This document shows, piece after piece, positions 53,225 to 63,179 of a DNA stretch of 64,000 bases; positions within the stretch are counted from its first letter, which is position 1, and each line of letters starts with the position of its first letter. A model generated the notes under the pieces. It made no database searches. It worked only from the letters and a program-made list of their open reading frames with translations, and was not told the DNA's origin. This DNA is from Lachnospiraceae bacterium. Its GTDB lineage: Bacteria; Bacillota; Clostridia; Lachnospirales; Lachnospiraceae. Where the stretch lies: positions 1 through 64,000 of the forward strand of contig JALENY010000041.1 of NCBI GenBank assembly GCA_022767285.1, in the 5' to 3' direction. The translations under genes were made by a program, and so were the position numbers.

Positions 53225-54081
53225 TCCTGTTCCTCCTTGCTCTGTTTTAAATCAGTAATAATCAGCACTTCTCGCAGATGTCTGAAATCAACGGATGGAA
53301 TAATAGTGCCGGAAGTGGTCAGATTATTGGAATCCAACTGCATATCGCTGATGTATCCGATCAGAAGACCGGTCTGAAATTTTTCGCTGACGTTTGAAGT
53401 CACAATGGCATCACCTTCCTGGACTTTGCCCTCCTCATAAGTCAGCTGAGTAAAATCAATCTTACCCTCATTCATTTTAAGAAGATTGCCGGTAACGACA
53501 CAGTGATCGGATGTATTTGCCACCATGGCACTGACATTGCTGGTATCATCAATAACGGAACGCACCGTTGCCCAGTTATCTCCCACTTCGGTGATGATAC
53601 CGACCAGCCCTCCGTCGGCCAAAACATTCATGTCCACAGCCAGTCCGTCACGGGTACCTTTATTAATCACAAACGTGCTGTACCAGTTTCCCGGATCTTT
53701 GGAGATAACTTCGGCCCCCACCATATTATACTGTGAGTATTCCGATGAAAGTTCATAGAGTTTTTCCAGCCGATCAAGCTCTGTCTGACTCTGCAGCAGC
53801 AGATTATTCTGCATGGTAAGTTCATCCACTTTTGCCTTCAGCTGTGCATTTTCCTGTGCAAGTTCTTTCACATCCCGCAGACTGTCCGCCTGTGCCGTAA
53901 GCCATTTACCCACGGCATTGATGCCGTTCTGAAAAGGAACTACAACATAGCCCGCTGCGTTGCGTACCGGTGCGGCAACGGACTGACTGGAAAGGGTAAG
54001 TAAAATCATACTCAACGCCACAATGGTCATGATCACGATCAAATGTTTGCTTTTTAAATTAATTTTAAATTTCTTTCTCAT
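53221..54081 (-). CDS. mreC: Rod-shape protein MreC
   Basis: 286 residues from the ATG overlapping the mreB stop codon (ATGA), with AAAGGA ahead. One membrane helix (KHLIVIMTIVALSMILLTL), then a coiled coil (residues 65-105, ELAQENAQLKAKVDELTMQN) and the double beta-barrel (VISKDPGNWYSTFVINKGTR, DGLAVDMNVLADGGLVGIIT). It links MreB to the wall synthases outside. Confidence 0.95.
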   Translation of the reverse strand: MRKKFKINLKSKHLIVIMTIVALSMILLTLSSQSVAAPVRNAAGYVVVPFQNGINAVGKWLTAQADSLRDVKELAQENAQLKAKVDELTMQNNLLLQSQTELDRLEKLYELSSEYSQYNMVGAEVISKDPGNWYSTFVINKGTRDGLAVDMNVLADGGLVGIITEVGDNWATVRSVIDDTSNVSAMVANTSDHCVVTGNLLKMNEGKIDFTQLTYEEGKVQEGDAIVTSNVSEKFQTGLLIGYISDMQLDSNNLTTSGTIIPSVDFRHLREVLIITDLKQSKEEQE

Positions 54082-55091
54082 TTCTTTTCCTTTATTGAAC
54101 GCGCCCATTTTTTCAGGGCCTTATGGGTAATCAGTTCTTCGAGACCTTTTATGGTACATAATTCATAATAGGATGAAAGTTTTATCGGATATCCAGTAAA
54201 ACTCTCTATGTATTTATCAAGTCCCGGGATCCGGGTGGTTCCGCCGGTGAGATAAATACCTTCTGCAGCCACACTTGCTGCAATCTGGGGCGGAATCCGT
54301 TCGATAAAAGTTTTCAATTCCGAGGCAATGTTTTCCAATGGTTCCCTTATTGCCTCACGCACAAGGGCAGCAGAGACAACACCTTCACGCGGAATGCCGG
54401 AAAGAGTATTGATACCCACAACCTTGCGGCCTTCCCTGCGATCGCCGTTCAGATTGGCCATGGCAATTTTCAGCCTTCTTGCTGTCCGTCTTCCGATCAG
54501 CAGGTTATAATTTCTCCGAACCATATCGCAGATAGATTCATTTAACTGTTTGCCGCCAAAGTATATGGTTTTGCTGATGATCACCTGCTCATTGGCGATA
54601 ATGGAAAAATCAGTACTTTCCGCACCGATATTAACCACCATAGAACCCTTTGTTTTACTGATGGGGATTCCCAGGGCAAGGGCATCACAAACAGGCCGCT
54701 CTACCAGGTATACCTGGGGCTTATGCAGCAATCCGTTGTGGGTAATGGCATAGTAAGCACGTCGTTCGATTTCAGACATATTCATTGGAACACTAAAATA
54801 AATCACGGGGCCATGGCCTATATACCGATCTGTCTTTCGCAGAAGGGTATGAAGCACAACTTCCACGTGATTCACATCCGCAATGGCACCATAGGCAACA
54901 GGGCAGGAAATCTGCACATTTTCCGGTGTTTTTTCAAACATCTCATAGGCATCATTCCCCACAGCAAGAAGCTGGTCCTGATTCCTGATGGCTAACATAC
55001 TTTTTTCTACTGTAATCTTATTCTTTTTCAATGAGAAGATTTTGACGGAACTGGTCCCCAAATCCACTCCGTAAACATTTCCAAATGACAT
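54078..55091 (-). CDS. mreB: MreB-like actin homologue
   Basis: 337 residues from the ATG after GGAGGGG. Phosphate-binding loop GVDLGTSSVKIF at residues 7-18, later VNIGAESTDFSII and YLTGGTTRIPGL. The first loop differs from the usual GIDLGTAN of MreB, so it belongs to a divergent branch, but its place directly ahead of mreC and mreD supports the role in cell shape. It lies 20 bp after radC, as in many Firmicutes. Confidence 0.9.
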   Translation of the reverse strand: MSFGNVYGVDLGTSSVKIFSLKKNKITVEKSMLAIRNQDQLLAVGNDAYEMFEKTPENVQISCPVAYGAIADVNHVEVVLHTLLRKTDRYIGHGPVIYFSVPMNMSEIERRAYYAITHNGLLHKPQVYLVERPVCDALALGIPISKTKGSMVVNIGAESTDFSIIANEQVIISKTIYFGGKQLNESICDMVRRNYNLLIGRRTARRLKIAMANLNGDRREGRKVVGINTLSGIPREGVVSAALVREAIREPLENIASELKTFIERIPPQIAASVAAEGIYLTGGTTRIPGLDKYIESFTGYPIKLSSYYELCTIKGLEELITHKALKKWARSIKEKK

Positions 55092-55111
55092 GAAAGTCAA
55101 TCCCCTCCAAA

Positions 55112-55816
55112 TCAGTTTAACAGAATACCCTCTTCCTGAAAGCTGAAATATTGACAATCTCCGATAATAATATGGTCCAGAATGTGGACGCCGAGCAGTT
55201 CCCCTGCCTGCTGGACTCTTCTGGTCAGATCAATATCCGCCTGACTGGGCGCAGCATCTCCACTCGGGTGGTTATGAACTAAAATCAGATTTACCGCATG
55301 AAAACGAAGGGCGGACAGAAAAAGCTCCCGCGGCGACACAAGGGAAGCATTTACTGTTCCCTTTGATATCATTTCATCGCCGATGAGATGATTTTTGGTA
55401 TCAAGCATCATACAAATCATCACTTCCTGCTCTTTGTGTCGAAGCTGTTCTTTATAGTAATCGGCAATGCTGCCGGGTTCTGTAAAGCACAGTCCTCTCC
55501 TGGCCTGATACGTGGCAATTCGTTTTGACAGTTCCCCAATACATAGAATCTGTATGGCCTTTACCCTGCCGACTCCGCTAAGCTGCATCAGTTCCGGACC
55601 GGTCAGATGGCAGATGCCCAGAAGTCCGTTATCCTTTTTGGACAATCCCAGAATCTTGCCGGCCAGATTCACAGAACTGACACCTTTTGTGCCGGTGCGT
55701 ATGATCACAGCGAGAAGCTCCGCATCCGTCAGGCTGGAAACACCGTATTTCTGGCACTTTTCATAGGGCCTGTCTTCTGCTTTTTCATCCGGAATAACTG
55801 TATTATTTTGTCTCAT
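55112..55816 (-). CDS. radC: RadC-family JAB-domain protein
   Basis: 234 residues. N-terminal helix-hairpin-helix part (MQLSGVGRVKAIQILCIGEL) and a C-terminal JAMM/MPN metalloprotease-like domain with VHNHPSGDAAPSQAD. The older DNA-repair role is doubtful; the biochemical function is unknown. Gene order radC-mreB-mreC-mreD is conserved in Firmicutes. Confidence 0.93.
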   Translation of the reverse strand: MRQNNTVIPDEKAEDRPYEKCQKYGVSSLTDAELLAVIIRTGTKGVSSVNLAGKILGLSKKDNGLLGICHLTGPELMQLSGVGRVKAIQILCIGELSKRIATYQARRGLCFTEPGSIADYYKEQLRHKEQEVMICMMLDTKNHLIGDEMISKGTVNASLVSPRELFLSALRFHAVNLILVHNHPSGDAAPSQADIDLTRRVQQAGELLGVHILDHIIIGDCQYFSFQEEGILLN

Positions 55817-55940
55817 GATTCCTTATACTCTTTGATAAAGATACCGGAACCTATCAAAACCCTGTCTGTAAAATCGGCTATCAGCTCGGTTTTACACAAG
55901 ACATTCTAGCATAAATCAAATCCAATGTATACGGAATTTA

Positions 55941-57551
55941 TCATAAATTAATATATTTTTTTGCAATTAATTCGGCTATTTTTACCCCATCTACGGCTGC
56001 CGAAGTAATGCCTCCGGCATATCCGGCGCCTTCTCCGCAGGGGTACAGACCTTCTAAAGACAGGCTGATTCCACGCTCATCCCGGACGATCCGAACCGGA
56101 GATGAACTGCGGCTTTCCACTGCGGAAATCAGTGCATCAGGGCGGTTATAGCCGGGAATTTTATCAGAAAAAGCTTCTATTCCTTCCTCAATGGAATCGC
56201 CGATAAAAGATGGAAAAATGCCGCGCACATCGGTAAATGCAAATGCACCTTTCATACAGGGAAGCATGTCCGGCTTCGAAACGGAAGGAATATTCTGTTT
56301 GTAATCCCCATAGTACTGAACCGGGATCCTGCCTTTCCCCGCGCGAAAGGCCCGTTCCTCCAGATCGCGCTGAAACAGAATGCCATTTAGCTCCTTCGGC
56401 GTATCCCTGTCTCCGTATGATGCATAATCACCGGGGGTAACGGTTACGATAATTGCACTGTTTGCATGTTCGCTGTCTCTTTTTTGATAACTCATGCCAT
56501 TAACGGCAAGCCTTTCCTCTTCTGAGGATGCATTTACCACATAGCCGCCCGGACACATACAAAAGGTATAGACACCTCTGCCTTCTTTTGTCTGGTGCAT
56601 CAGTTTGTAGCTGGCAGCCCCCAATGCCGGAATCTCCGTTTTTCCATATTGAGCCTGGTTTATCATGGTTTGGGGATGTTCCATACGGACCCCGACAGCA
56701 AAGGATTTTGCCTCCATAGAAACCTTTTTTCCTGCAAGCATAAAAAAAGTATCTCTGGCACTGTGACCGGGCGCCAGTACTACCACCTCTGCCGGAATGA
56801 TTTCCCGGTCATTTACGGTGACAGAAGCTATTTTTCCGTCTTTGACATTCAGATCGGTAACTTTCGATTGAAAACGCACTTCTCCGCCTAAAGCGATAAT
56901 CTGATTTCTCAGATTTTGCACGATCTTATATAAAACATCCGTACCAAGATGCGGTTTCTGCTGATAGACGATTTCTTCCGGTGCTCCCATGGATACAAGT
57001 ATTTTCATTACCATCCGTCCGCGCCCGTCTGCATCCTTGATCAGCGTATTCAGTTTGCCGTCTGAGAAGGTGCCGGCACCGCCCTCACCGAACTGAACGT
57101 TGCTCTCCGGATTCAGTTCTCCTGTTTGCCAGAACTTCTCTACTGTTTTCTTTCGGTCTTCCACCGCCTCTCCCCGTTCCAGCAGAAGCGGGTGATAGCC
57201 TGCACGGGCCAGCATATACCCGCAGAACAGCCCGGCCGGTCCGCATCCTACGATGATCGGACGATGTGTCAGAAGCTCCGTTCCACATTCCGGAAAAACA
57301 TACTTCACCGGATTAATTGACATAATATTATTATTGTGAACCTTTTTGAGTATCGCACTTTCTCTTTTTACCCGCAGATCAACCGTATACACAAACAACA
57401 GCTCGTTTTTACGCCTTGCATCCAGAGACTGACGAACAATTTGAATTTCCTCGATCTGATTCTCCGGGATATGGAGCATCTTCGCCGCTTTTTTACGAAT
57501 TTCTTCTTTGTGATGCTCGATCGGAAGCTTTAATTGTGTGATACGAATCAT
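55941..57551 (-). CDS. FAD-dependent oxidoreductase, COG2509 type
   Basis: 536 residues. An N-terminal domain of about 95 residues precedes the FAD Rossmann motif VGCGPAGLFCGYMLARAGYH and a second glycine-rich segment VQFGEGGAGTFSDGKLNT. The C-terminus has LYPCGEGAGYAGGITSAAVDG. It is commonly annotated as an NAD(P)/FAD-dependent dehydrogenase of unknown substrate and is frequent in Clostridia next to the HI0933-type flavoprotein, as here. Confidence 0.85.
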   Translation of the reverse strand: MIRITQLKLPIEHHKEEIRKKAAKMLHIPENQIEEIQIVRQSLDARRKNELLFVYTVDLRVKRESAILKKVHNNNIMSINPVKYVFPECGTELLTHRPIIVGCGPAGLFCGYMLARAGYHPLLLERGEAVEDRKKTVEKFWQTGELNPESNVQFGEGGAGTFSDGKLNTLIKDADGRGRMVMKILVSMGAPEEIVYQQKPHLGTDVLYKIVQNLRNQIIALGGEVRFQSKVTDLNVKDGKIASVTVNDREIIPAEVVVLAPGHSARDTFFMLAGKKVSMEAKSFAVGVRMEHPQTMINQAQYGKTEIPALGAASYKLMHQTKEGRGVYTFCMCPGGYVVNASSEEERLAVNGMSYQKRDSEHANSAIIVTVTPGDYASYGDRDTPKELNGILFQRDLEERAFRAGKGRIPVQYYGDYKQNIPSVSKPDMLPCMKGAFAFTDVRGIFPSFIGDSIEEGIEAFSDKIPGYNRPDALISAVESRSSSPVRIVRDERGISLSLEGLYPCGEGAGYAGGITSAAVDGVKIAELIAKKYINL

Positions 57552-57596
57552 AGATATAAATTCCTTTCTATTTCAGTTGGATCTCCGCAGCTGATA

Positions 57597-58781
57597 TTAT
57601 GATCGCGCTGCAGAAATTCCCGCCAGCGCACCGCTTGACCAGGCCCACTGCAGATTGTAGCCGCCGCAGGCACCATCCACATCCAGCAGTTCACCGCAAA
57701 AATAAATGCCGGAAACAAGGCGTGATTCCATAGTTTCGGAATTGATTTCCTTTAAGTCTACACCGCCGGAACAGACCTGTGCATGTTCAAATGACATCGT
57801 CTCTTTTACCGGTACTTCCAGTTTTTTGATCTTTTCGGCCAACTGTTCTTCTGTTTTTGTGTCGATCATCAGCACATCGATCAGTTTGTCCGGAAACAGC
57901 CCGATCAGTGATTCCCGAAGCGTTTTATATGGGTTGTGCGCTCTTCTTTCTTTCAGAAAAGTAAGCAGCCCCTCCGGATCGAACTCCGGAAGGAAATCAA
58001 GGTACATGGAAACCGTACATTTTTCATATAGTGCCCTTGCCGCATAGCGGCTGAGCTGGAATACCGGGATTCCGGATATTCCGTAATCTGTAAGCTGCAC
58101 CTCACCGCATTCCTGCTTCAGGGGAAGGCCGTTAATGACAAGAGTCACACAAGCACCGGTCCGAACTCCGGCCCATTTCGTGTAAAACCGTCCGGTTCCC
58201 TTTATTCCTGTCAAAGCCGGCATCGGTTTTACAATAGTATGCCCCAGATCCGAAGCCAGCCGGTATCCGCTTCCGTCCGCGCCCTCAATTGCCGAAGCCT
58301 TTGAACCGCAGGCAAGGATCACGCGGTCACAGGGATACTCCCAGGTCTTAGTGGCAACCAAAAAGCCCTCATTTGTTTTTCTGATTTTCAGCACTTTCTC
58401 CTGGGTCTTTCGTTTGATTTTCAGGTTTCGAGCTTCCATCTCCAGCACTTCCATCACACTGGATGCCTGTTCGCTGTGCGGATACAGGTAACCATTTTTG
58501 TTTTTCGTATAGATACCGATGTCAGTAAAAAAGCGGACCGTCTGATGTACATCAAAACGTGAAAGAACTTTACCTGCAAATTCAGGTGTGCTGCTTCGAT
58601 AGCATGAACAATTCTGCTCAAGGTTCGTCAGATTGCATTTACCGTTTCCGGTACTCTGTAATTTTCTTCCGAATTTACCGTTCTGCTCCAGTATTGTTAC
58701 GGAGGCACCGTTTCTGGCTGCCTGTATAGCTGCCATGAATCCGGAAGCGCCTCCTCCGACGATGACGATTTTATGGCTCAT
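57597..58781 (-). CDS. HI0933/YhiN-family flavoprotein
   Basis: 394 residues. FAD-binding GGGASGFMAAIQAARNGASV at residues 8-27, GRKLQSTGNGKCNLTN near residues 37-52 and the C-terminal GELLDVDGACGGYNLQWAWS. These are the features of the HI0933/YhiN family. Biochemical function is unsettled. It follows the PLP lyase by 68 bp. Confidence 0.92.
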   Translation of the reverse strand: MSHKIVIVGGGASGFMAAIQAARNGASVTILEQNGKFGRKLQSTGNGKCNLTNLEQNCSCYRSSTPEFAGKVLSRFDVHQTVRFFTDIGIYTKNKNGYLYPHSEQASSVMEVLEMEARNLKIKRKTQEKVLKIRKTNEGFLVATKTWEYPCDRVILACGSKASAIEGADGSGYRLASDLGHTIVKPMPALTGIKGTGRFYTKWAGVRTGACVTLVINGLPLKQECGEVQLTDYGISGIPVFQLSRYAARALYEKCTVSMYLDFLPEFDPEGLLTFLKERRAHNPYKTLRESLIGLFPDKLIDVLMIDTKTEEQLAEKIKKLEVPVKETMSFEHAQVCSGGVDLKEINSETMESRLVSGIYFCGELLDVDGACGGYNLQWAWSSGALAGISAARS

Positions 58782-58849
58782 AGATTCGGATGCCCTTTCC
58801 CTGATACTGCCGTATTATTCTTCCTGTAAAGAATACGGCAGTCTATAGT

Positions 58850-60136
58850 TTATAATGTTACGATTCTTTCATCTATCAGACTCTGAAGAGACTTCAGTAT
58901 TCCGAGCTTTGCATGTTCCCAGGTAAGTCCGCCTTGGAAATAAACAGCATACGGCGGCTTGATGGGACCGTCCGCACTCAGTTCAATGGAAGATCCCTGT
59001 ACAAATGCACCTGCTGCCATGATAACCTGACTGTCATAGCCTGGCATATCCCACGGTTCCGGTGTTACAAAGGAATCCACAGGCGCTGCAGCCTGAATCC
59101 CCTTGCAGAAAGCGATCACTGCTTCCGGTTTGCCGAATTCCACAGCCTGAATAATATCATGACGGGATTCACTGCCGTTAGGAATCACCTTAAATCCCAG
59201 TTTTTCATAAATATTGGCGGCAAAAATCGCTCCTTTTAATGCTCCTGCCACCACAGTTGGCGCAAGGAAAAAGCCCTGATAAAATGCAGTATTAACGCCC
59301 AGTGTTGCACCAACTTCTTTTCCAAGACCCGGTGAAGTCAGACGATATGCAACCCGGTTAACCAGTTCTTCTTTTCCGACCACATAGCCCCCCACGGGAG
59401 CCAGGCCGCCGCCCGGATTTTTGATCAGAGATCCGGCCATAATATCTGCCCCCACATCGGTCGGCTCAATTGTCTCAACAAACTCACCATAGCAGTTATC
59501 TACCATACAGATAACGTCAGGCTTTATGGATTTTACAAAAGCGATCAGTTCCCCGATCTGAGCCACCGAAAAGGTCGGTCTGGTCAGGTACCCTTTGGAT
59601 CGCTGTATAGTCACCATCCGGGTTTTCGGACCGATAGCTTTTTGGATCGCTTCATAGTCAAAAGTACCATCCGAAAGCAGTTCTACCTGGCGATATGTGA
59701 TGCCATATTCAGCAAGAGATCCTTCACTTGGCCGAATTCCAATTACTTCTTCCAATGTATCATATGGTTTTCCCACCGGTGAGAGAAGCTCATCCCCCGG
59801 GCGAAGCAGTCCGGCCAGAGTTATGGCCAGCGCATGTGTGCCGCAGGCAATCTGTGGGCGCACCAGAGCAGATTCCGTATGGAACGTTGTGGCATAGACC
59901 CCTTCCAGAGTATCCCTTCCGATATCATTGTATCCGTATCCGGTAGTACCATACAGACAAGCCTCACTTACTCGATTTTCCTGCATGGCCTGTATCACTT
60001 TCAGCTGATTGCATTCTGCCGTGTCATCAATGGCGGCAAAACGATCACGGAGAGATTCCACAATCTGTTCGCCGAATGCAAGAACTTCTCGGCTGATTCC
60101 CAGTTTTTCATAATATAATTCTTTTGCTTTACTCAT
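58850..60136 (-). CDS. PLP-dependent YnbB/methionine-gamma-lyase-like protein
   Basis: 428 residues. Cys/Met-metabolism PLP fold: VYATTFHTESALVRPQIACG, MVDNCYGEFVET (PLP Asp region), and PLP Lys in GSLIKNPGGGLAPVGGY. The family is often called aluminium resistance or methionine gamma-lyase-like; the reaction is unproven. It overlaps the end of miaA by 8 bp; the order mutL-miaA-ynbB is conserved in Firmicutes. Confidence 0.9.
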   Translation of the reverse strand: MSKAKELYYEKLGISREVLAFGEQIVESLRDRFAAIDDTAECNQLKVIQAMQENRVSEACLYGTTGYGYNDIGRDTLEGVYATTFHTESALVRPQIACGTHALAITLAGLLRPGDELLSPVGKPYDTLEEVIGIRPSEGSLAEYGITYRQVELLSDGTFDYEAIQKAIGPKTRMVTIQRSKGYLTRPTFSVAQIGELIAFVKSIKPDVICMVDNCYGEFVETIEPTDVGADIMAGSLIKNPGGGLAPVGGYVVGKEELVNRVAYRLTSPGLGKEVGATLGVNTAFYQGFFLAPTVVAGALKGAIFAANIYEKLGFKVIPNGSESRHDIIQAVEFGKPEAVIAFCKGIQAAAPVDSFVTPEPWDMPGYDSQVIMAAGAFVQGSSIELSADGPIKPPYAVYFQGGLTWEHAKLGILKSLQSLIDERIVTL

Positions 60137-61064
60137 AATATTTTCCTAACATATATTCCAGTATTTTCTCATCATCATAGTCAAATTCATTTTTATTTAC
60201 CCAAATCACATCTTTTTCACGGCGGAACCAGGTAAGCTGCCGTTTTGCAAAGTGACGGGTATCACGCTTCAGCGTATACACGGCTTCCTCCAGAGAACAT
60301 CTTCCATCAAGATAATCCAGGATTTCCTTGTATCCTAACCCCTGCATACTTACCATCTCTTTTGTTAAACCACGTCTCTGCAACATACGTACTTCCTCCA
60401 CAAGGCCCATATCAAGCATCTGATCCACCCGGCGGTCGATTCGTTCATAGAGACGGCTGCGGATATCATTCAGCACAAAATACCGGGTACCATAGGGAGA
60501 CTCTTTTTCTTTCTGCTCCTGATTGTGTTCGGAAATACGCGTTCCGGTCTGGTAAAAAAACTCCAGAGCGCGAACGGTTCGCTTTACATTGTTTGCGTGA
60601 ATCTCATCGGCGGCTGCCGGGTCCACCTCGCGGAGTTTTTCATGCAGTGCCTGCGGACTGTGATCTTTTGCATAATCTTCAAGTTCCCGGCGATACTGCA
60701 TATCGGTGTCCGTCTCAGTAAAATCAATGTCACGGACCACAGCCTGGATATAAAATCCGGTGCCTCCTACCAGAATCGGCACTCTCCCCCGTTCATAAAT
60801 CCCTTGCATGGCTTCTTTTGCCATCGCCTGAAAACGGGCAACATGGAATTCTTCCTCCGGCATCAATACATCAACCAGATGATGGGGCACTCCCTGCATC
60901 TCACCCGGCATAATTTTTGCTGATCCGATATCCATATATTTATATACCTGCATGGAATCCGCAGAGATGATTTCTCCATTGACAGCCTTTGCCAGATCAA
61001 TCGATAATTTTGTTTTTCCTACGGCCGTGGGCCCGGTCAGCACAATCAGTGGTTTCTTTGTCAT
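60129..61064 (-). CDS. miaA: tRNA dimethylallyltransferase
   Basis: 311 residues from the ATG 1 bp after the mutL stop, with CGGAGA ahead. It adds an isopentenyl group to A37 of tRNAs reading UNN codons. P-loop TGPTAVGKTKLSIDLA near residues 8-23, SADSMQVYKYMDIGSAK, and the C-terminal KRDTRHFAKRQLTWFR are typical. Confidence 0.97.
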   Translation of the reverse strand: MTKKPLIVLTGPTAVGKTKLSIDLAKAVNGEIISADSMQVYKYMDIGSAKIMPGEMQGVPHHLVDVLMPEEEFHVARFQAMAKEAMQGIYERGRVPILVGGTGFYIQAVVRDIDFTETDTDMQYRRELEDYAKDHSPQALHEKLREVDPAAADEIHANNVKRTVRALEFFYQTGTRISEHNQEQKEKESPYGTRYFVLNDIRSRLYERIDRRVDQMLDMGLVEEVRMLQRRGLTKEMVSMQGLGYKEILDYLDGRCSLEEAVYTLKRDTRHFAKRQLTWFRREKDVIWVNKNEFDYDDEKILEYMLGKYYE

Positions 61065-61065
61065 A

Positions 61066-63177
61066 TCAAACGATTCTCCGAAATTTCTTTTCCAGCTCAT
61101 ACCGGCTCATGGAAATGATCGTCGGTCTTCCATGGGGGCATTGATAGGGATTCTCTAAGGTAAGAAGCTCATCAATCAGCGCCTCAGCTTCCTGAAAACT
61201 CAAACGGTTGTTGCCTTTTACCGCTGCCTTACAGGCCGCAGTTGCCAGCTTATCTGTCACCATGGTAAGTGGTATGCGGCTGCCTTCTGTACTTAAATGA
61301 TCCAGTATCTCCAGAAACAGATCTTTCGAATTCAGGTTATAGAGATTGTAGGGCACCGCACTGATGGTATATTCTTTTCCGCCAAAGGGTTCTATAGTAA
61401 ATCCAAGAGACAAAAAAGTATCCATATAATCAAGGAGCGCTGTCTCCTCTTCCATACTCAGACTGACTACAAGGGGCGGCGAAAGGATCTGGGAGGAAAC
61501 TTCCCGGTTGGCATATTCTTTCATGATCCGCTCATACAGTACTTTTTCGTGAGCTGCATGCTGGTCAATGATATAAAGCTTATCGTCAAATTCCACCAGC
61601 CAGTAGGTATCAAACACCTGACCGATGATACGATGAAGCACACGTGACTCCGGAGACAGCAGTTCCCGCTCAAAAAGCGTCATCTGTTCCGGTTTTAATG
61701 GATTTTCCGGCTTTGATGGTTGCTCCTGCTTTAATGGCTGCTCCTGCTTTGATGGCTGTTCCTGCTTTGATGGCTGCTCCTGCTTTAATAGTTGCTCCTG
61801 CTTTAATGGCTGGTCCTGCTTTATTACTGTGTATTCCGAATCTGACAGGGGCTCCGAATTGGCTGGGTCTGCTTCCGCCATCCATGGCTTGCGTGGATCA
61901 GTTTCACTCGGCGATTCTGCGCCCTTCCTGGCAGATACGAAAGACGGATTCTTTTCACCATATGGTAACCGATCCTCACGAAGCAGGGAGGGCTGTGATG
62001 TTTTTTCAGATAAAGTATAATTATGATCTTTATTCACTTCCCCAGTATAACGGTTTTCATTTTTCCGGTTTAATTCCATTCTGCGCTTCTGTTCAAAAGG
62101 CTCCGGGATTGCCTCTTTTCGAATGACCGGCTTTGCATCCTCATGCTTAGCCCGGCTGCCGGAATCCATCTGAACCTCCGGGATCATCTGCTGCCGGCTC
62201 AATGCCTCCGTCACCGCTTCGTAGACAGCATTATAAATAACCGGTTCGTTGGAGAACCGCACTTCCCGCTTGGTGGGATGCACATTAACATCCAGAATAT
62301 TTTTCTGCACCTGGATGGAAATGGCAGTAAAAGGATATTTATGCTGCATCATGCGGTTGTGGTATGCATCTTCGATGGCCTTTGTGACAACTTTGTTTTT
62401 GACACACCTGCCGTTCACATAATAGTTCTCAAAGTTCCGGTTTCCCCGGGAGACAGTGGGTTTTGCCAGAAACCCTCCAACGGAAATGCCGTCCTTTTCA
62501 TAACGGACATCAACCAGTTCCTTTGTGATTTCCCGTCCATACACGCTGTAGATCACATCTTTAAGATTTCCGCTTCCGTTGGTGTGAAGGCGCACCTGGC
62601 CATTTACCACAAATTTAAAAGCGATGCCGGCATTCGACAGAGCCATCTGCTCCATCACACTGCTTACATAGCCTGCCTCGGTGGCCGGTGTTTTTAAAAA
62701 CTTCGCCCTGGCCGGTGTATTATAAAAAAGATTGCGGATCAGGAAAGTAGTTCCCTCCGGAGCTCCCACATCCTCCAGACTTTTCTCAAAACCGCCCTCT
62801 ATGATATATCGGGTTCCGGTCAGTTCATCCCTGGTTTTCGTGATCAGTTCCACCTGAGAGACGGCAGCAATACTGGAAAGCGCCTCACCGCGGAAACCAA
62901 GGGATAAAATGTGCATCAGATCTTCCGCATTGGTTATCTTACTGGTGGCATGGCGCAAAAAAGCCAGCGGAACCTGCTCCTGCTCAATTCCGCTTCCGTT
63001 ATCTGTGATACGCAGGAATGTTATCCCGCCGTCCCGGATTTCAACAGTCACGGCATCTGCTCCGGCATCAATGGCGTTTTCCACCAGCTCTTTTGCCACG
63101 GAAGCCGGCCGCTCCACCACCTCACCGGCAGCGATCTTATCAATTGTATTCTGATCTAAAACTGCTATTTTTTTCAT
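61066..63177 (-). CDS. mutL: DNA mismatch repair protein MutL
   Basis: 703 residues. GHKL ATPase: IAAGEVVERPASVAKELVEN, DNGSGIE, GFRGEALSSIAAVS. The C-terminal dimer domain holds DQHAAHEKVLYERIM and the endonuclease-type motif area, ending CPHGRPTIISMSRYELEKK, as in nicking MutL of bacteria without MutH. The linker includes seven tandem six-residue units of (L/S)KQEQP type at about residues 454-497. ATG 63177 is preferred; GTG 63186 is possible. It overlaps nothing and lies 2 bp after mutS. Confidence 0.96.
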   Translation of the reverse strand: MKKIAVLDQNTIDKIAAGEVVERPASVAKELVENAIDAGADAVTVEIRDGGITFLRITDNGSGIEQEQVPLAFLRHATSKITNAEDLMHILSLGFRGEALSSIAAVSQVELITKTRDELTGTRYIIEGGFEKSLEDVGAPEGTTFLIRNLFYNTPARAKFLKTPATEAGYVSSVMEQMALSNAGIAFKFVVNGQVRLHTNGSGNLKDVIYSVYGREITKELVDVRYEKDGISVGGFLAKPTVSRGNRNFENYYVNGRCVKNKVVTKAIEDAYHNRMMQHKYPFTAISIQVQKNILDVNVHPTKREVRFSNEPVIYNAVYEAVTEALSRQQMIPEVQMDSGSRAKHEDAKPVIRKEAIPEPFEQKRRMELNRKNENRYTGEVNKDHNYTLSEKTSQPSLLREDRLPYGEKNPSFVSARKGAESPSETDPRKPWMAEADPANSEPLSDSEYTVIKQDQPLKQEQLLKQEQPSKQEQPSKQEQPLKQEQPSKPENPLKPEQMTLFERELLSPESRVLHRIIGQVFDTYWLVEFDDKLYIIDQHAAHEKVLYERIMKEYANREVSSQILSPPLVVSLSMEEETALLDYMDTFLSLGFTIEPFGGKEYTISAVPYNLYNLNSKDLFLEILDHLSTEGSRIPLTMVTDKLATAACKAAVKGNNRLSFQEAEALIDELLTLENPYQCPHGRPTIISMSRYELEKKFRRIV
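61691..61816 (-). repeat. Seven-unit 18-bp minisatellite inside mutL
   Basis: Seven 18-bp units related to TGCTTTAATGGCTGCTCC (plus strand) encode the repeating Lys-Gln-Glu-Gln-Pro-type linker of MutL. The repeat keeps the frame, so copy-number changes would alter the linker length without breaking the gene. Confidence 0.9.
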
Positions 63178-63179
63178 TT

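Noticed and set aside
61644-62126. Plus-strand frame rich in repeated Ala-Leu-Met units
   Set aside because: It is the antisense of the mutL linker repeat, not a gene.
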